Source of the DNA: Topomyia yanbarensis
Lineage: Eukaryota > Arthropoda > Insecta > Diptera > Culicidae
Length of the DNA stretch: 64,000 nt
Direction: 5' to 3'
Assembly: GCF_030247195.1 (NCBI RefSeq)
Contig: NC_080672.1
Location: 371,946,166 to 372,010,165 of the forward strand
Positions within the stretch are counted from its first letter, which is position 1. The number at the start of each line of letters is the position of its first letter. Under the pieces are notes generated by a model that was not told the DNA's origin, did no database searches, and saw only the letters and a list, made by a program, of their open reading frames with translations. Made by a program: the position numbers and the translations under genes. Below are positions 23,100-35,684 of the stretch, in pieces.

Positions 23100-24438
23100 A
23101 TCCTTACTTTATCAAAACCTCGCCGTTCAAATTCGAATTGGAGACCACCTCGTCGATCTCAACTTTGCATGCGGGTACGTAGATTTTGTAATCATTTAAA
23201 AAAAATCCATAGCAAGCAATTTCATTTGTCTAATTAAGACAAATTTAGATATTTCGGCCACATTCTAATATTGCTCCGTCAGGGCTCCTAAAATCTTAAA
23301 AAGATTGAAAGTGGACACATATAGTGCGATTGAGGCGCATGGATAAATTTTCGATTAAGAAGGCGATTTTATTTCAATATCCATTTCACCTTGAAGGGAA
23401 TCTATCGCAGGAGAAGTCATTTTTGCACGGACCTAGGGCCCGGTGCAGACTAATAACACAATGCTTGGAGAATAGGAATGATGAATGGTACTGATTATAA
23501 GTAATAGAACGGTGGTACATGTCTTCGTTCTACGAACTCCAAGTGATAAATATCACTTTTACCTTTTCTACTAATTGGACGAATGACTATTCAAACAAAG
23601 TAGAAATTGAAGATTCACAAAATAATGCGAAAACTTGGAAGATGGTAGTTTCGACCATCAAAACCTCTAGTGCTCTGGTTACGTATCATGAAGGATTGGT
23701 GTATTCGGCAAAGTAGCTTGGATTAAATTGACTAGTATTTTAAGCAACTTTAGTTTTGATCTAGATAAGCTGAACCTTATCTAGGTTAGTTCTACCTTTT
23801 GACAGGAGCATTCTATCAACAAATTTTCTTCGGATAAATTGTTTGTTTGGATATTTTTATCATACGCTTCAAAGACATTTATATTCTATAATCTATCTAG
23901 ATGGCGCTTTATGGCATTTTAAAAAAATGCTTACAAAAATGGATTTTGTCATTTTCTATGCAAAAATCTTGGGACAAAAATGATTTATTGCCGAATCATC
24001 GAAACTAAACACTAGTAAAATGCGTTGCAAATTATCTATTAAATGTTATTCTTGACATTTCATGTGTGTTTTCATCATGAATGTTGAAAAAAAATGTTTT
24101 CCAAAAATTGTGGTAATTCACGAAGTTACAGATGGCGGCACCTCAAATTTCAACTGCCGCTTCTGAAATGTCATAATAATATTTCTCATTTTTTGTCATA
24201 TTATCAATTTTAGAAGATTTAAAGATAAAACGATTTTTTCCCTAGAATGTTACACAGCAAATATTACCTCTCGCAGGTTGATTGGATTGACGAAATTGTA
24301 AACATCGTCAAGCCACAATAATTCTTTTTAGTTTCTTTTTGCACCAAGTTCTGCTACTAGAGGTTAATTAGTTCTCACGTTAATAATCCACCAATCATTA
24401 CGACTACTTAGAATTTGATTTATATAAGAAGCCCGCTT
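23100..24438. other. Unassigned mixed segment
   Basis: Intermediate complexity. Contains a short inverted pair GATCTAGATAAG / CTTATCTAG at about 23759-23793. No coding signal or recognised element. Confidence 0.35.
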
Positions 24439-24439
24439 A

Positions 24440-25082
24440 ATGATGTTGATTACAATACGCCTCAATAGTGGTGTATCGAAGGGGCCGGGAGAGCTGATGT
24501 GAGCCTTTTTCTGATCTATACTTTTCCTCTCTTTACCAGCTCACAACCAACAATCAACCAATAACAAAGTAACGTCCATAACAATTATTAAAAAAAATTT
24601 AAAAACTAAGAAAAAATAGCTCCCATATCCACTAGACAACACGTTCTATGGCGACATGACCGGGAACTCTAGTGATATGGAAGAACCCACTTTCTTCTAG
24701 AATCTGAACCGTACACGAAAAATTGAGTATCAGATTCGCGATCATTCTAGAACACGCGAATATGCGAAAGGCACACGGTTTTAATATAGAATTTATACAC
24801 GTGAAGTTACATACACGTTAGCACACGCGACATACAAAACACACACAAGATCCAACACGTTAACGTACAAATGTTCGAGTCCTTCGCGATAATACGCACG
24901 ATCGCGAAGTCACTACGCGCGCACATACCGGAACCGTACAATGAATATCACATTCCGGTCCGCTGCAATTGTCCTAAAATAGTGTTTTACTGGACGCCGT
25001 TGCCTGCATCGTCTGCAATTGTAGTGTATGATTCTGACGGAAAGCCCTTTCGAGAACCTAGGACAACTCTCGAAAAAAAATT
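24440..25082 (+). repeat. R1 repeat family, copy C
   Basis: A short piece of the 5' module (ACGCCTCAATAGTGGTGTATCG, about 24457) is followed by the 3' module: CATATCCACTAGACAACACG, TTATACACGTGAAGTTACAT, CTTCGCGATAATACGCACG and the common end GGACAACTCTCGAAAAAAAA. Compared with copies D and E, most of the 5' module is missing. Confidence 0.75.
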
Positions 25083-25444
25083 AATATAAAAGTTTCGTTA
25101 AAGCTCCTGTATGGTCTGTACCGCATTTTTTCGAGGTGCCTCCTGAAGATTCACTGTTACTGTCCCAATTTTCAATATTTTGTAATGAAGATTCAGGATA
25201 ATATGTTTCAAATGTTGAATAATTTTATGGAAATTGACTGCCCACCAATTTTTTTTATTGTAATGACATTTTTTCACCGAAAATACCTTACCCCCCATTA
25301 TTATAATCCAGAATAACGATTGCTGGTTTAGTTAAGACGCGATTTTATCAACACCCAATTCAGTCATTTTGGTGACTTAATCCATATTACTCATACATTG
25401 ACCTCTATCATGCACCTTAAAATATCTATATTGAATATGTATTA

Positions 25445-25740
25445 CAGAATTCCGCTAAAGCGGAAGTCGCCGTCTTGATTTCCAACATGGAGTCAAATAT
25501 CGATATTTGGCGTCTACTCGTCATGCCCGTTCCAAAAATACCCATATTGATTGGGTTTTAGGGAGTTCCGTTAATCCGGAAGTTGTCGTCTTGTTTTTCA
25601 AAATAATCTTAGATATATTTTGCGACTAATCATCAAGCCCGTTTCACAAATACTCATATTGATTGGGTTTTGGAAAATTTCGTTAGATCGGAAATCGCCA
25701 TCTTTGTTTTCAAATTGATCTCAGACAACGATATTTAACG
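25445..25740 (+). repeat. Three-unit tandem repeat, about 112-116 bp
   Basis: CCGCTAAAGCGGAAGTCGCC (25452), CCGTTAATCCGGAAGTTGTC (25568) and TCGTTAGATCGGAAATCGCC (25680) head three diverged units. Each of the first two is followed by AATACCCATATTGATTGGG or a close variant. Confidence 0.8.
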
Positions 25741-25789
25741 TTTTTAAATTTTTTGCATTCAAAAGGACTTCAAAAATCGTTTAATTATT

Positions 25790-27090
25790 TTGAACTTGAG
25801 TTTGTGCGACCACCCCTGGCTGCTACTCCGTTATCGATCTGGACTAGCTGAAGTTACACAGAGAATAAGTAGATAATTTAGGCTTGGGCGTAGCGAAACA
25901 TCTTTCAATGTGCAACTCCTGGTAATCCTAAAGTGATTGATCAATACCGGCGCCGGCCAGACCCGAACGTAGATCGCGGAAGGAAAGGGAAGGAATGGTT
26001 AGTCCGATACTTGCTTTTGCTAGAGGCCGTATATACTACTGCGCTCTTCACAAGTATCACAGGAGGAGGATATTTTTGTTAGTAAGAGTATAGAAGTTGG
26101 ATCACTTCTTCTTTACCGACGCCAGGAGGCGAATTCACTATCTGGACTAGATATCGATCCACCAAACTCATAGACCGGGGACCAACGGCTTTACTTCCCT
26201 TTCGAGGGAAGACGTGACCACAGATTTTTTCACCTCAGAAAAATCTCAACGACCTCGGCTGGCATTGAACCCAGGCCTACTGGAATGAGTGGCGGTCACG
26301 CTTACCACTCAACCACCGCACAGTGGTCCAAAACGCGAAAAACGTGATCGTTTTGAATAACTTCGAAATGGTTAGTTATAGCGATATACTATCTTCGGAA
26401 GAATTTATGACAATGAGATGCCCGATCTTTATAAGTCAAAAGTTTGATGATTAATCCTCCTATAAGTGAGATTCAAAATTTCTTTCTCATATAATTAGAG
26501 ATAGCAAATTGATGTATTCTGCAAAGTTGTAGTAAATTCTTCTACAAGAAACTTTACTGAAGGTGGTAACAGTCCATCTTTAATAGTCTTTGAGATATAG
26601 AGCATTATTAGAGGAAATACCGAAAAAATCATTTTTTTCATTATAACTTCTTTCCAAGATTTTTTGGAAATTCAAAATATTCCACAAAACTATCACAATT
26701 AATGAAATACACAAATTTCGGTGAAGGAATCAACTTAATATGTTGAGCAGATTCTGAGATATTTACGATTATTATACGAAAAATGACCTACTTTGCACTC
26801 AAATAATTCATGAACGGGCAAAAAACGGGCAGACCACTCAATATTCATTTGAAAGTACAAGAAAGATGCTAATATACTCTGTGTTAATCACTTGTATCCG
26901 GTTGTATCCATGGCTCTGGTAGCTGGATTTAAAGAATATCATTTATTAGTCTAATATCTTGATTCGAAACATATTCGGTAAAGCTGTTGAGTTGGTGGCA
27001 CCTTCAGCAAAGTATCGGGGAATATTCTTCTTAGAAACATTGCCGAAGACACCAGTTTGCCATCTTTACTAGTGCACCGGCGCCGCCATT
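25790..27090 (-). mobile_element. tRNA-derived SINE, family S2, copy 2 (interrupted)
   Basis: Matches copy 1 from GAGTTTGTGCGACC (+ strand, about 25799) to CACCGGCGCC (about 27075-27084). The B box on the minus strand reads GGGTTCAATGCC and is therefore damaged. It is split by a 756-bp insertion (26319-27074) and carries about 190 bp of extra sequence (about 25950-26140) not found in copy 1. Confidence 0.8.
26319..27074. mobile_element. 756-bp insertion in SINE S2 with 5-bp target duplication
   Basis: CACCG occurs at 26314-26318 and 27075-27079, immediately outside the insert. The uninterrupted sequence is present in S2 copy 1 (CCACCGGCGCC, 11329-11339). The ends are weak inverted repeats (CACAGTGG / CACTAGTA). 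No coding capacity. Superfamily uncertain. Confidence 0.75.
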
Positions 27091-27289
27091 CAAAAATTGT
27101 TTAATTGTTTAACCTTCAAAGGACTCAAATTTCTTTGCTAAAACCGTGTTAACTGCGAAATCTGTGCAAATAAACCGTGTAAAACAAACTTAATGTACTT
27201 TTCACTTCTCTTGCTCTTCTTATTTTACTGTGAAGTTGGGGGAAACGATACTGTACTGTTTGTGCAATGAATAAGCAACAAAGCAGTAG

Positions 27290-27945
27290 TAATTGAAGGG
27301 TTATATATGCTGGGGTCGCTCAAAAAATCGAAAAAAAAATACTTTTAACTTAAAGTATAAGTACTTTATTATATTGCCTAAAAATTCATCTTTATATTGC
27401 TCCCTTATGAAGGCCTGGATATATACTTGAAACTTTAAACGCGAATATCTCGAAATCATGTTTTTTTTCGAAAACGTCTTTGCGGTGAGTACGATTGCCG
27501 ACAAAGTTTTGAAACGATTTATTTTTTTTTACTTGTTTGTAATTTAGCTGCCGTGTCCTTGAACGGCTCCATTTTTTCCTCAAAATTTTCATATCCTAGT
27601 TACGAGTTTTTAAATATTTTTGAGGTGAAAATAATTTGGAATTTTTTTTTTTTTGGAAATCGTCCCCGTTCGCAAAATTAAAAAAAAATTACAGTGAATC
27701 GTTCAAGGACACCACAAGTACCTGTACTAATGCTTTCGGTTGAGCTTTTGGACAGGAATCGTAGTCACTACACATCTCTTTAAAAAACCGCGTTTTGCGG
27801 AAATTATTATAACTTCGACAATTGTAAATATTTTTTCATGTTCTCAAGTGGATTTTGAAAAATAGACTTTGTTCTACCTTTACAAAATTTCAAACTTTTC
27901 CCTTTTTCCTGCACCTCAACATATATAATCCCTTAATTACTAGTT
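27290..27945. mobile_element. MITE-like element with TATATATG-containing TIRs
   Basis: The left end AGTAATTGAAGGGTTATATA and the reverse of the right end AGTAATTAAGGGATTATATA pair as inverted repeats. A second inverted pair lies inside (GTGTCCTTGAACGGCT at about 27553 and its reverse at about 27698). Boundaries are approximate. Confidence 0.6.
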
Positions 27946-28990
27946 TTGTTGATAGCTATGTCATTTTTTTGTTTCTGCTCCGGGCGAGAGACTACGAAAG
28001 TTTATCAATAAAAGTATATCTTTGAACGTTTTATTTCACGCTACAGTATTTTTCAGTTTTTTTGACAAAATATTCCAATACCAGTATTTTACCACCCAAC
28101 CAGCCGCGCTAGAAAGGGTCAGTGCCTAGAACCCTAATGTAGCACTATTTCGACCCAGTGGATGTGGAAGTACAGGGAAGTGTTTCCTAGAGGCGATTTT
28201 TGAGTCACAGTGTTTTTAGCAGAATTAGTTATCAAAATAAAGTTATGTATCAGTATGGTGATTCATCCCCCTAAAAATAAGAAGCAAGTTTATTTTTGCT
28301 CATTAATGTATTTAAAAAGTTACCTTATCCATCAAAATTGCCGAGCATGTAATAAGAAACAAATTTGCTGAAGATACTATAAGAAAAACTGTTGAAATTT
28401 GTCCGAAGTCAAAGAATACGAAATTTACAACGATTGAAATTTGTTTTTCAGCGGACTTTAAAATTTCTCAAAACAACTCCAAACTACTTGTTAAAGACCA
28501 CGAATTAGTTCACGTCGTATAGTCGAACGGTAAACATTGTTCCTAAATCTATGAATAGAATAACGAATTACCCAAATATTGTCTCAAATCAAAATGTCAT
28601 ACGTTTCGGAAGAAAATTTGAACACAATTACAAACCAACTGAGTTTTGTTGACGGTCCTGTTTCTGTAACATGAAAACCGAGATTTTCCCCGAAATCATG
28701 GCAACTTATGTACGAATTTAGGAACACAGTTTTTCGTATGTTCTCAACGTAGAAAAATACAATTTCAATCAAGCGAATCCAATTATTTCTTCAAAGTTTG
28801 CTAAAACTCCGTCGTCTTTTTTGGACAGCAACAGTGCGTCGCAAAGTTTAGCTTCTTAACCATTCTAGTCAATTGAGTTACATGCCCATCATACACATTT
28901 TCTGCGACGAACAAGAAAATACGTCCATGGTCACCCGAACATTCTTCAAAAGAAAAAAGAAACAACACCATTTTACTGCACTGCGGCGGC
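27946..28990. other. Unassigned AT-rich segment
   Basis: No recognised element. It has the texture of decayed mosquito repeats but no copy within the window. A 90-codon minus-strand ORF overlaps its right end (28801-29073) without a recognised domain. Confidence 0.35.
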
Positions 28991-31000
28991 ACTGGCAGGC
29001 AGTAGGAAAGATATCTTTTTCGGCTGATCAGCAAATTTTCCAGTCGCTTTAGTGATTTCCCTTTTAGGCCCACTTCGTCGTTTGAGCGAGCTGTTGTAAC
29101 GCTAGCTGGGAAATGTTTCTATGGGAAACTTTTCGGGGGAAACTTTCCCTGTTCCTCCTACTGGTGGTGAAAAACTTTGTGGAAATCAAAAAAAAATGAA
29201 TGCCGATAGAGATTATCGCTGGATTTGGGTGCCTTTAATATACGACTCTTTTCGACTTGCTGATGGGAACTGAGCGTGTTGATTGATTACGCCTCGGGGG
29301 AATGGTTCTGATGGGGGCACATCAAATCCGGTCGAACGCACCACGTTCGCTGTCGGCGGGGAACAGTTTGATTATGTTGTGCGGGAAGGAGTGATGAATA
29401 AATTAAGCCGCGGAATGCGATATGACTCACAAAGAATCAGACAGGACTTTGCGTTGATTGATAAGCGACGGATTCGTAGCAGCTTTCTGTGTACAACAAG
29501 CTGCATAAATCCGAAAATCCACCAAAAGAAGCTGTTCATTTTTATGCTACTCATAACAGCTGCTAGCAACAATCATTCGTTTTAATTGTTTTATTGTTTT
29601 GGTATTGTTCCTGAGAGCTAAGAAGGAAGCGAACAGATTCTCGACCCGTTATGTGCCGTGGCAGAAAGAAAAACCGGCTCGGCTAAACTCGACAATAAAC
29701 TGGCGGGAAAAGCAAAACCGGGAAAACACATTACAACGCATAAACGAACGGAGCGCGAATTGCAGACGATAAAAGCGCGAATGATTTTTAATTAAATTTT
29801 CATAGTCTTGCATCGGTGGAGTCAAGCCACCAAGTCGTCCGCGGTTTCAAGCAGTACACCACAAGCATCGCTGCACCGCGCACCCGAATGCAGTAAAAAA
29901 TAGCACTTGCCCGTCTCGAAGCAGGAAGTTCGCAGCCGGGGAAAGCCGCGGCGTGGCTTGTAGAAAACAGTACATAATGTTTATTCTTGACAGTAATAAA
30001 TGTCGACCATTGGCTATTTTATGCGACCGATGCGATCCTGGATGCTGTAATCTAGCGATGGTGTTTCGAAATGAGATGTAATCTGATATTTTTGAACTTA
30101 CCAGCCGTTCGTTAACTCGATCAATTTATTCTGGTAACGCTTGGGGAACTTTCCTCTTTATTTATTACTCTGTCACAAAGTACACTGCCAACAAAACACA
30201 TGACTCAACAATAAAGTCGGTAGCAAAAGTCCCAGTACAAAAACAAAAGTAATCTTTTCCCTACTTCTGGACTCGAAGGGTTTTATGAGTCATAGCTTCC
30301 ATCTTCTGGTAGAACTCTGGTTGATTAATGAGTGCACGATTTGCTACGCCGATAATGGTTGTGCTGTTCTGGTGGTGGTGCTTCGTTGCTGCTAACTAAA
30401 TCCCGTCGGATGCTGCTGCGCAGAAGGCACCATTCATAAGGCAAGCGCTAGCTCTGTCTCTCTCGCTGTCTGCCCCGGTCGGTGACCATTTCTGACAATC
30501 TTTGCTTTGTCAGAAAGTGGTACCAATAAAACAGCCAGGGGCCCGGCAATTGGAGCGCTGCATGCTGCTGCTGGTTCACATCAGCTGTATGCATAAAAAG
30601 CCTATTTATTACAAATGCAATACAGATGTAGAACCGCCACCCGAGCGTTCCTCCTCATTACCGGCAGTTTACAGCTTGTAATCATCTCTATTTTATTCTA
30701 ATTTTCTGATTTAATTCTTCTATTCCGTTATTAATTCTTTTTCAGGTGAGAGATCCACGATTCGGGCAACATGCCGGTTTGAATTTAATCACGCTTTATA
30801 CTTTGACGTGGGCAGAGGCACCCTAAGCGGCTTTACAACCCTCCTAACGGGATTGGTTCGGTGAGAAATTCAGTCTTGCTGCCCTCTGTTCCTAGCTCCG
30901 ATAGTTTATTGGAAGCCAATATTCAAATTAATGTTTGCCTGTCTTTCGGTAGTTCCCGCGGCAGTCCGTGAGCCTGTCCAATATGCAGTTAAATTTGTCA
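28990..31000. other. Low-repeat island 3
   Basis: About 2 kb of GC-richer unique sequence with many CG dinucleotides around 29700-29950 and no window-internal copies. It contains the candidate recursive splice site at 30745. ORFs here, such as 29283-29585 (+), show no domain. Confidence 0.5.
30716..30751 (+). promoter_or_regulatory. CAG fused to GTGAGA: candidate recursive splice site RS2
   Basis: A tract rich in T (TTCTTCTATTCCGTTATTAATTCTTTTT in pieces) with possible branchpoints TTCTAAT (about 30697) and TTAAT (about 30731) leads to CAG ending at 30745, directly followed by GTGAGA. A second donor-like GTGAGA lies at 30861, which would bound a 115-nt RS-exon. The pattern fits a zero-length exon on the + strand. 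Confidence 0.6.
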
Positions 31001-31109
31001 TGATTATGACACTGAAGACAGATGCAACGCTTCGGAGCAGATACGGTACGTGATGGGACGATCTTTGTAGCGGGTCACAATTTCTCACCGTTCCCAGCTG
31101 CGAAGTGGT

Positions 31110-34100
31110 ATTTTATTATTGGCCTTCTCTACGGAGTGCATTTTTGTGCATTTCCAATGCTAATAAGGAATCAGTCGGCATTAATAACTATGGTAAATCA
31201 ATTAGACTATGGTCGCAAACTAAATTCTGGTATATTAGCCCCTCCCCTAGGTTTATGAGTTTGTTTGATGGTATTTCAAACATCATCAGGCATATTTTGT
31301 GCATCTGTTTGAAAGAACCTCTGACAGACAGTTGCTTTAAGATGGTTATTGCATTACGTCTCGATAGTTGTGCATCGAGGAGATCGAGAGAGTATATGGG
31401 TTTTTTATGTTTTGTGTTTTTCAAACCCTGCACCAGCCCAAACTGACGATCAACAATTAAAGAAACGTAAAAGTAGAAGCCTATTAGTGTTAGTGCAGTA
31501 ACAATTGTGTTGCTATTTATTATTGTTTATTGGGGCTTTAACCTCGATGGGTCATTCTCCTTTAGGGTTATAATTGTAGTTTTAGTACTAGTACTACTAC
31601 TAGATTTTCTAGTCGTATGTCTATCTGTGTATGTATTCGTCTGAGTATTTGTGCTAGTTCGGTTAGGAAATGAATGCAGAACTGGCGTATATGATAGAAT
31701 AGTGGGTAATTTATTGTCTCGCGTGCATTTTTGTCCTTTCTAGGATTCGCTGGTATTGTTTGTGTGGTGTTAATTTCGAGCATTCGATTCGATTCATTCG
31801 GGAAGATCGAATTGAATAAATTAAGGTACCATAAACCGGGGTGACATTGATCACTTTTCGAAGTAATTATTGCATATTATTAGACGCAACACATTTTTTT
31901 AGAGTTTAATATTTTTAAACCATGTACTGGTGTATGGAGAACAAGATTGGATGGTTTTACCTAAAATTGTCCGCTTACAGCTATTTTTTCAAAAATGATT
32001 TCAAGTTGAAGTCCGTTTTCGTGTTCCGAGGTGACTTTGATAACCTGCATGTTCACCCACATTAAGTTATTGATGTCAATGTTTTTCATTCAAATGTTTG
32101 TTTATACTAATTCTGGAAAGATTGTTAAATAGATGTTAATTAGTATTATACAAAGTATTTCAATGTACTGTAAAATTCGAGTAACCAAAATTTGTATAAT
32201 TTGTGTCCAACTAGAAAAAAAGATTCTGAAAACCTTTAGAACTACTGGAATTGTTTTGTTTCAGTGTTTTATTAATTGGAATATTGAACAATAAATAAAA
32301 TTTTGCGAATTTTAGCTTAAAATAATTTGAAATAATTGCCAACTAGTTTCACAAAAAATGTATTAAAATTAAACAAACTCTTAAAACTAAATTTAGCAAA
32401 TCCCAATCTAAAGGAAAATGAAAACTAGCTTGTATTTAATTACTCTTGCTCAAATCTGAGATTTTTTTGTTTTATAAAAAATAGACACTTTACGAAGCTT
32501 CGTAAAAATCAGGTAAAATCAAATTTCGGTTTTTTGTAGTTTTTGTACCCAAAAACTGAACAATATACTCAAAAAGTATAACAAATCAGTATTTTATAAG
32601 TTTAGAGTAAAAATCATTTCAAATTAAAATGATTCGGTAGACTAATCTGGTTTAATAAGCGATCTACGAAAAAAGTTTCGAGTGATCAAAGTCACCCCGA
32701 TGATCAAAGTCACCCCGGTTTACGGTACTATTCATTTACGCAAAATGGCAAAATCTCAATAGAATGCAATTGTCGTTAATGATAAATAAATTTCATTGGC
32801 TGGTATTTGGACGAGTTCAAGTAGTTTGATTGTATGTTGCATGTGTTCGTTTCGTCTACTTCATTGGTCTGATTTTGTTGTACTTCTATCAGCTTAAACC
32901 AAAAATAATATCAGTCAATTTTTACACTTCTGCTTACCATCTTTTTATTTTTACTCGGCCAGTTATTTTTCCTCTTTACAATATCATACATTAGCTTAAT
33001 TCCAAACTCACTAACACAAACAATTGCATAATATCTTATATACACTCACAATCTCTCATTTCAAACGTACAAACGCTCGTAGCCTTCGCGATAACACAAA
33101 CCTGGTCACAAACGCGAATATGCAATTGCATTCATCCACACATACTTACGCCTGCGATCCCATCAACATTAAAATACTCCGGTAATTAACCCTCAAAAAG
33201 GCAAGAGGTCTCAGAGGTCCGGCTAGTTACAGTTCTCTAGTTTTAATGGAATTGTAATTTGATATACAAATGATCGAGCGTTATCGGACATTCGATTCTC
33301 TCACTGTTAAAACGACATAAAAGAGGTTTTTGGTTTCATCGGGTCTCATGAGCGATGCTTCTTGACGTCATAATTATAGCGTGCCTTTTTGAGGCTTAAG
33401 TGAACGTTTTGGCACCTATGAATTTGTAAACGCGATCTCAAGCAATACCGCCACCGTTTACGCGATCATTGCTGAACTTTCCTGCCCTTCGGTACTAGCA
33501 GCCTAGACTCATGCCTTCAGTTGGACCAATAAAAAAAACAAGATTGGGAACTTTTGTGATATAGCGGAACTCTCTTCTAGTATCTGAACTGCACACTGAA
33601 AATTAAGCATCAAGTTCACGGTCTGCGCGATCATTCAAGAATACACGCGAATATTCGAATGGCCACACAGTTATAAAATCGAATGTATCCACGCGGACTT
33701 ACATACACGTTAGCAGACGCGACACAAACACGTTAACATACGAACGCTCGAGCGCTTCGCGATCATCCACGCACATCTGCGCCCGCAATCTCACAAAGAG
33801 GATAACGCCCCGATGACTAAGTGAACGTTTTAGCACTTATAAATTAACAAACGCGGGCTCAAGAGTGAGCTTACAAACGCCCGTGCTCGCGCGATCATGA
33901 ATCGGTTACGTCCGGAAGTCCATACTCGGCTCTAGTAGCCTAGGGGTATGCCTTCAGTTGGACCGAAAAAAATGATGCTGATATCCACTAGACAACACGT
34001 TCCATGGTGACGTGTCCGTGATCTCTAGTGATATAGAAAAACTCACTCTCTTCTAGCATCTGAACCATGCACCTAAAATTAAGTATCAGACTAACGGTCC

Positions 34101-34450
34101 ACGCGCTATCATCCAAGAACACATGCGAATTGATACACGATCATAAAATCGAATTTATACACGCGAAGTTACATATACGCGACACAAAAACGCACACGCG
34201 ATCGAACACTTTAACGTACAAACGCTCGATCCCTTCGCGATGATACACGCCATCGTGAAGTCCCTACCCCCGCACACATCTGAACCGTACAATGGATATC
34301 ACATTCAAAATCACGGCCGCTGCAATTGGTCTTAAGGTGTGTTTTAGTGGGTGACATTTCCCGTTTCGTCTGCAACTGTAGGGAGTGATTCTGACGGGGA
34401 GTTCTTCCAAGACCCCCAAGTCTACAGCTTCAGTGGGGCAATTCTCAAAA
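31110..34450 (+). repeat. R1 repeat family, copy D (longest; contains MITE)
   Basis: The 5' module holds CTCGATAGTTGTGCATCGAGG (about 31360), GTATGTATTCGTCTGAGTAT (about 31628) and GATTGTATGTTGCATGTGTT (about 32828), all collinear with copy E. The 3' module has about three tandem units marked by CTTCGCGAT at about 33083, 33752 and 34223. It ends at the common CAGTGGGGCAATTCTC. The copy is split by the MITE at 31829-32725. No open frame with a recognisable domain. Confidence 0.8.
31829..32725. mobile_element. 897-bp MITE with CCRTAAACCGGGGTGAC TIR (TA TSD)
   Basis: The left end CCATAAACCGGGGTGACATT and the reverse of the right end CCGTAAACCGGGGTGACTTT are flanked by TA at 31827-31828 and 32726-32727. 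GGGGTGACTTTGATCA is repeated twice near the right end. It interrupts R1 copy D. No coding capacity, so mobilised in trans by a TA-targeting transposase (inference). Confidence 0.88.
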
Positions 34451-34684
34451 AAAATTCTTATATGTTATATGGAACAAGTGTCCTCTTTGATTTGCTCAAT
34501 TGACACGGTGATGCGTATGTTTGACATTGCCCCTGAGTCTTTTTTACTCAATAAAAATAATGTCGGTTGTGCTATTCAGGTGCTTCTACGTCTTGTGAAT
34601 AACGGATGATAAATCTTTATATAGCTTGTTGATCTGTTGGCGGTGCTGGCAGGGATGCCATATTGAAATCTGTGTTTCGGCCAA

Positions 34685-34895
34685 AAAAATTTTTTCACCA
34701 TCTGTGGTGACTAAAACAGGAAAAAAATCTGTGAAAATCTGTGATAAATTTCTAAAAAATCTGTGAAAAATCACAATATTTTCAAAAATCTGTGAAATTT
34801 TCATCAAATTGCCAAAAATCTGCCATCTGCGAAAAAGAATCTGTGATGAAAAATTGTAAAAAAATCTGTGACATTACAGAAAAATATGTGAATAT
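34685..34895. repeat. AAATCTGTGA-type short tandem/clustered repeat
   Basis: AATCTGTGA or a close variant recurs about ten times in roughly 200 bp. No coding signal. Confidence 0.7.
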
Positions 34896-34914
34896 GGTAA
34901 CCCTGGGTGCTGGT

Positions 34915-35640
34915 TAGGCAGCTTTTTTGTGGCAGATCTGCCGTTGGCCAACTTGAACTCGTAATCGAAAAGATTACATACTCGCATGCAGCTCCGTGGG
35001 AGTTAAAATCTCATAAGACCAATCGCTGAGCAGGTAGGTATTCTAAAATATCTAGCAGCTGCCGTTGACCAACTTGAGCCCTTGGAGGATTATATAAGAA
35101 TGCGATATAAAATTCTGTTCCTTTGATCTTCACTAAGCCAGTGACAGTCAAGCCGCGTGGAGGTGAATTCTGTTAAAGGTATAGCAGTTTTTAATCCCTA
35201 GAAGTGCTCCGTGATTGTATCCCGGTCAGCACGAATGGTATTAAAATTGATTTGTGAGGGCCAGAAATATCGACTTCCGAAGTCCACTGAATGGGGCCTA
35301 CTTTGAGCTTCTGCTAGTCTTCGACGGTCAGATTAGACTCGAGGACTACACCGTCAATCTCCACACCTCGTGAAGGTACATATACGCGGTACTCTAAACC
35401 CTGTTTGGTCGCACCTTTGTAAATTCGGTTACGGCTGAATATTATGCAATATGCATCACATTCAGTGGGTCGATCTTTCTTGACAAGCCTTGACACGATT
35501 CTGGTTGGGGTTGGGGAAGAGGTTGTTTGTATTTACGCCCCTTAGCAGTGGCAATCCAGACACAGGTGTGACAATAGAACAGAGCATCGACATTTTGTGA
35601 TACAGAAGCAGAAGTAGACAGGAATGACAAGAGCAAATTT
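34915..35640 (-). pseudogene. I-clade-like LINE remnant: ORF1 tail and endonuclease domain
   Basis: The minus strand reads an ORF1-type segment RVYVPSRGVEIDGVV followed by LESNLTVED (about 35334-35391), repeated in the remnant at 37004-37440. Further downstream it reads an apurinic-endonuclease-like segment, FYIAFLYNPPRAQ ... LLDIL ... RLVL-stop-DFNSHGAA (about 34988-35130). The GDFN/DFNSHG segment is the conserved Asp-Asn motif of APE-type endonucleases of non-LTR elements. The glycine codon before DFN is a stop, so the copy is dead. Confidence 0.75.
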
Positions 35641-35684
35641 AAAACGGAAATTAAAGGAGCCGCATTAATGTAATCTGAGATTGT

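Larger units (their letters stand above)
21535..23100. other. Low-repeat island 2
   Basis: Unique, GC-richer sequence that starts abruptly after the A/G array. Two possible exons on the + strand are described separately. No protein domain recognised. Confidence 0.45.

Noticed and set aside
28801..29073. 90-codon minus-strand ORF with several cysteines
   Set aside because: The cysteine spacing does not form a zinc knuckle and no family was recognised.
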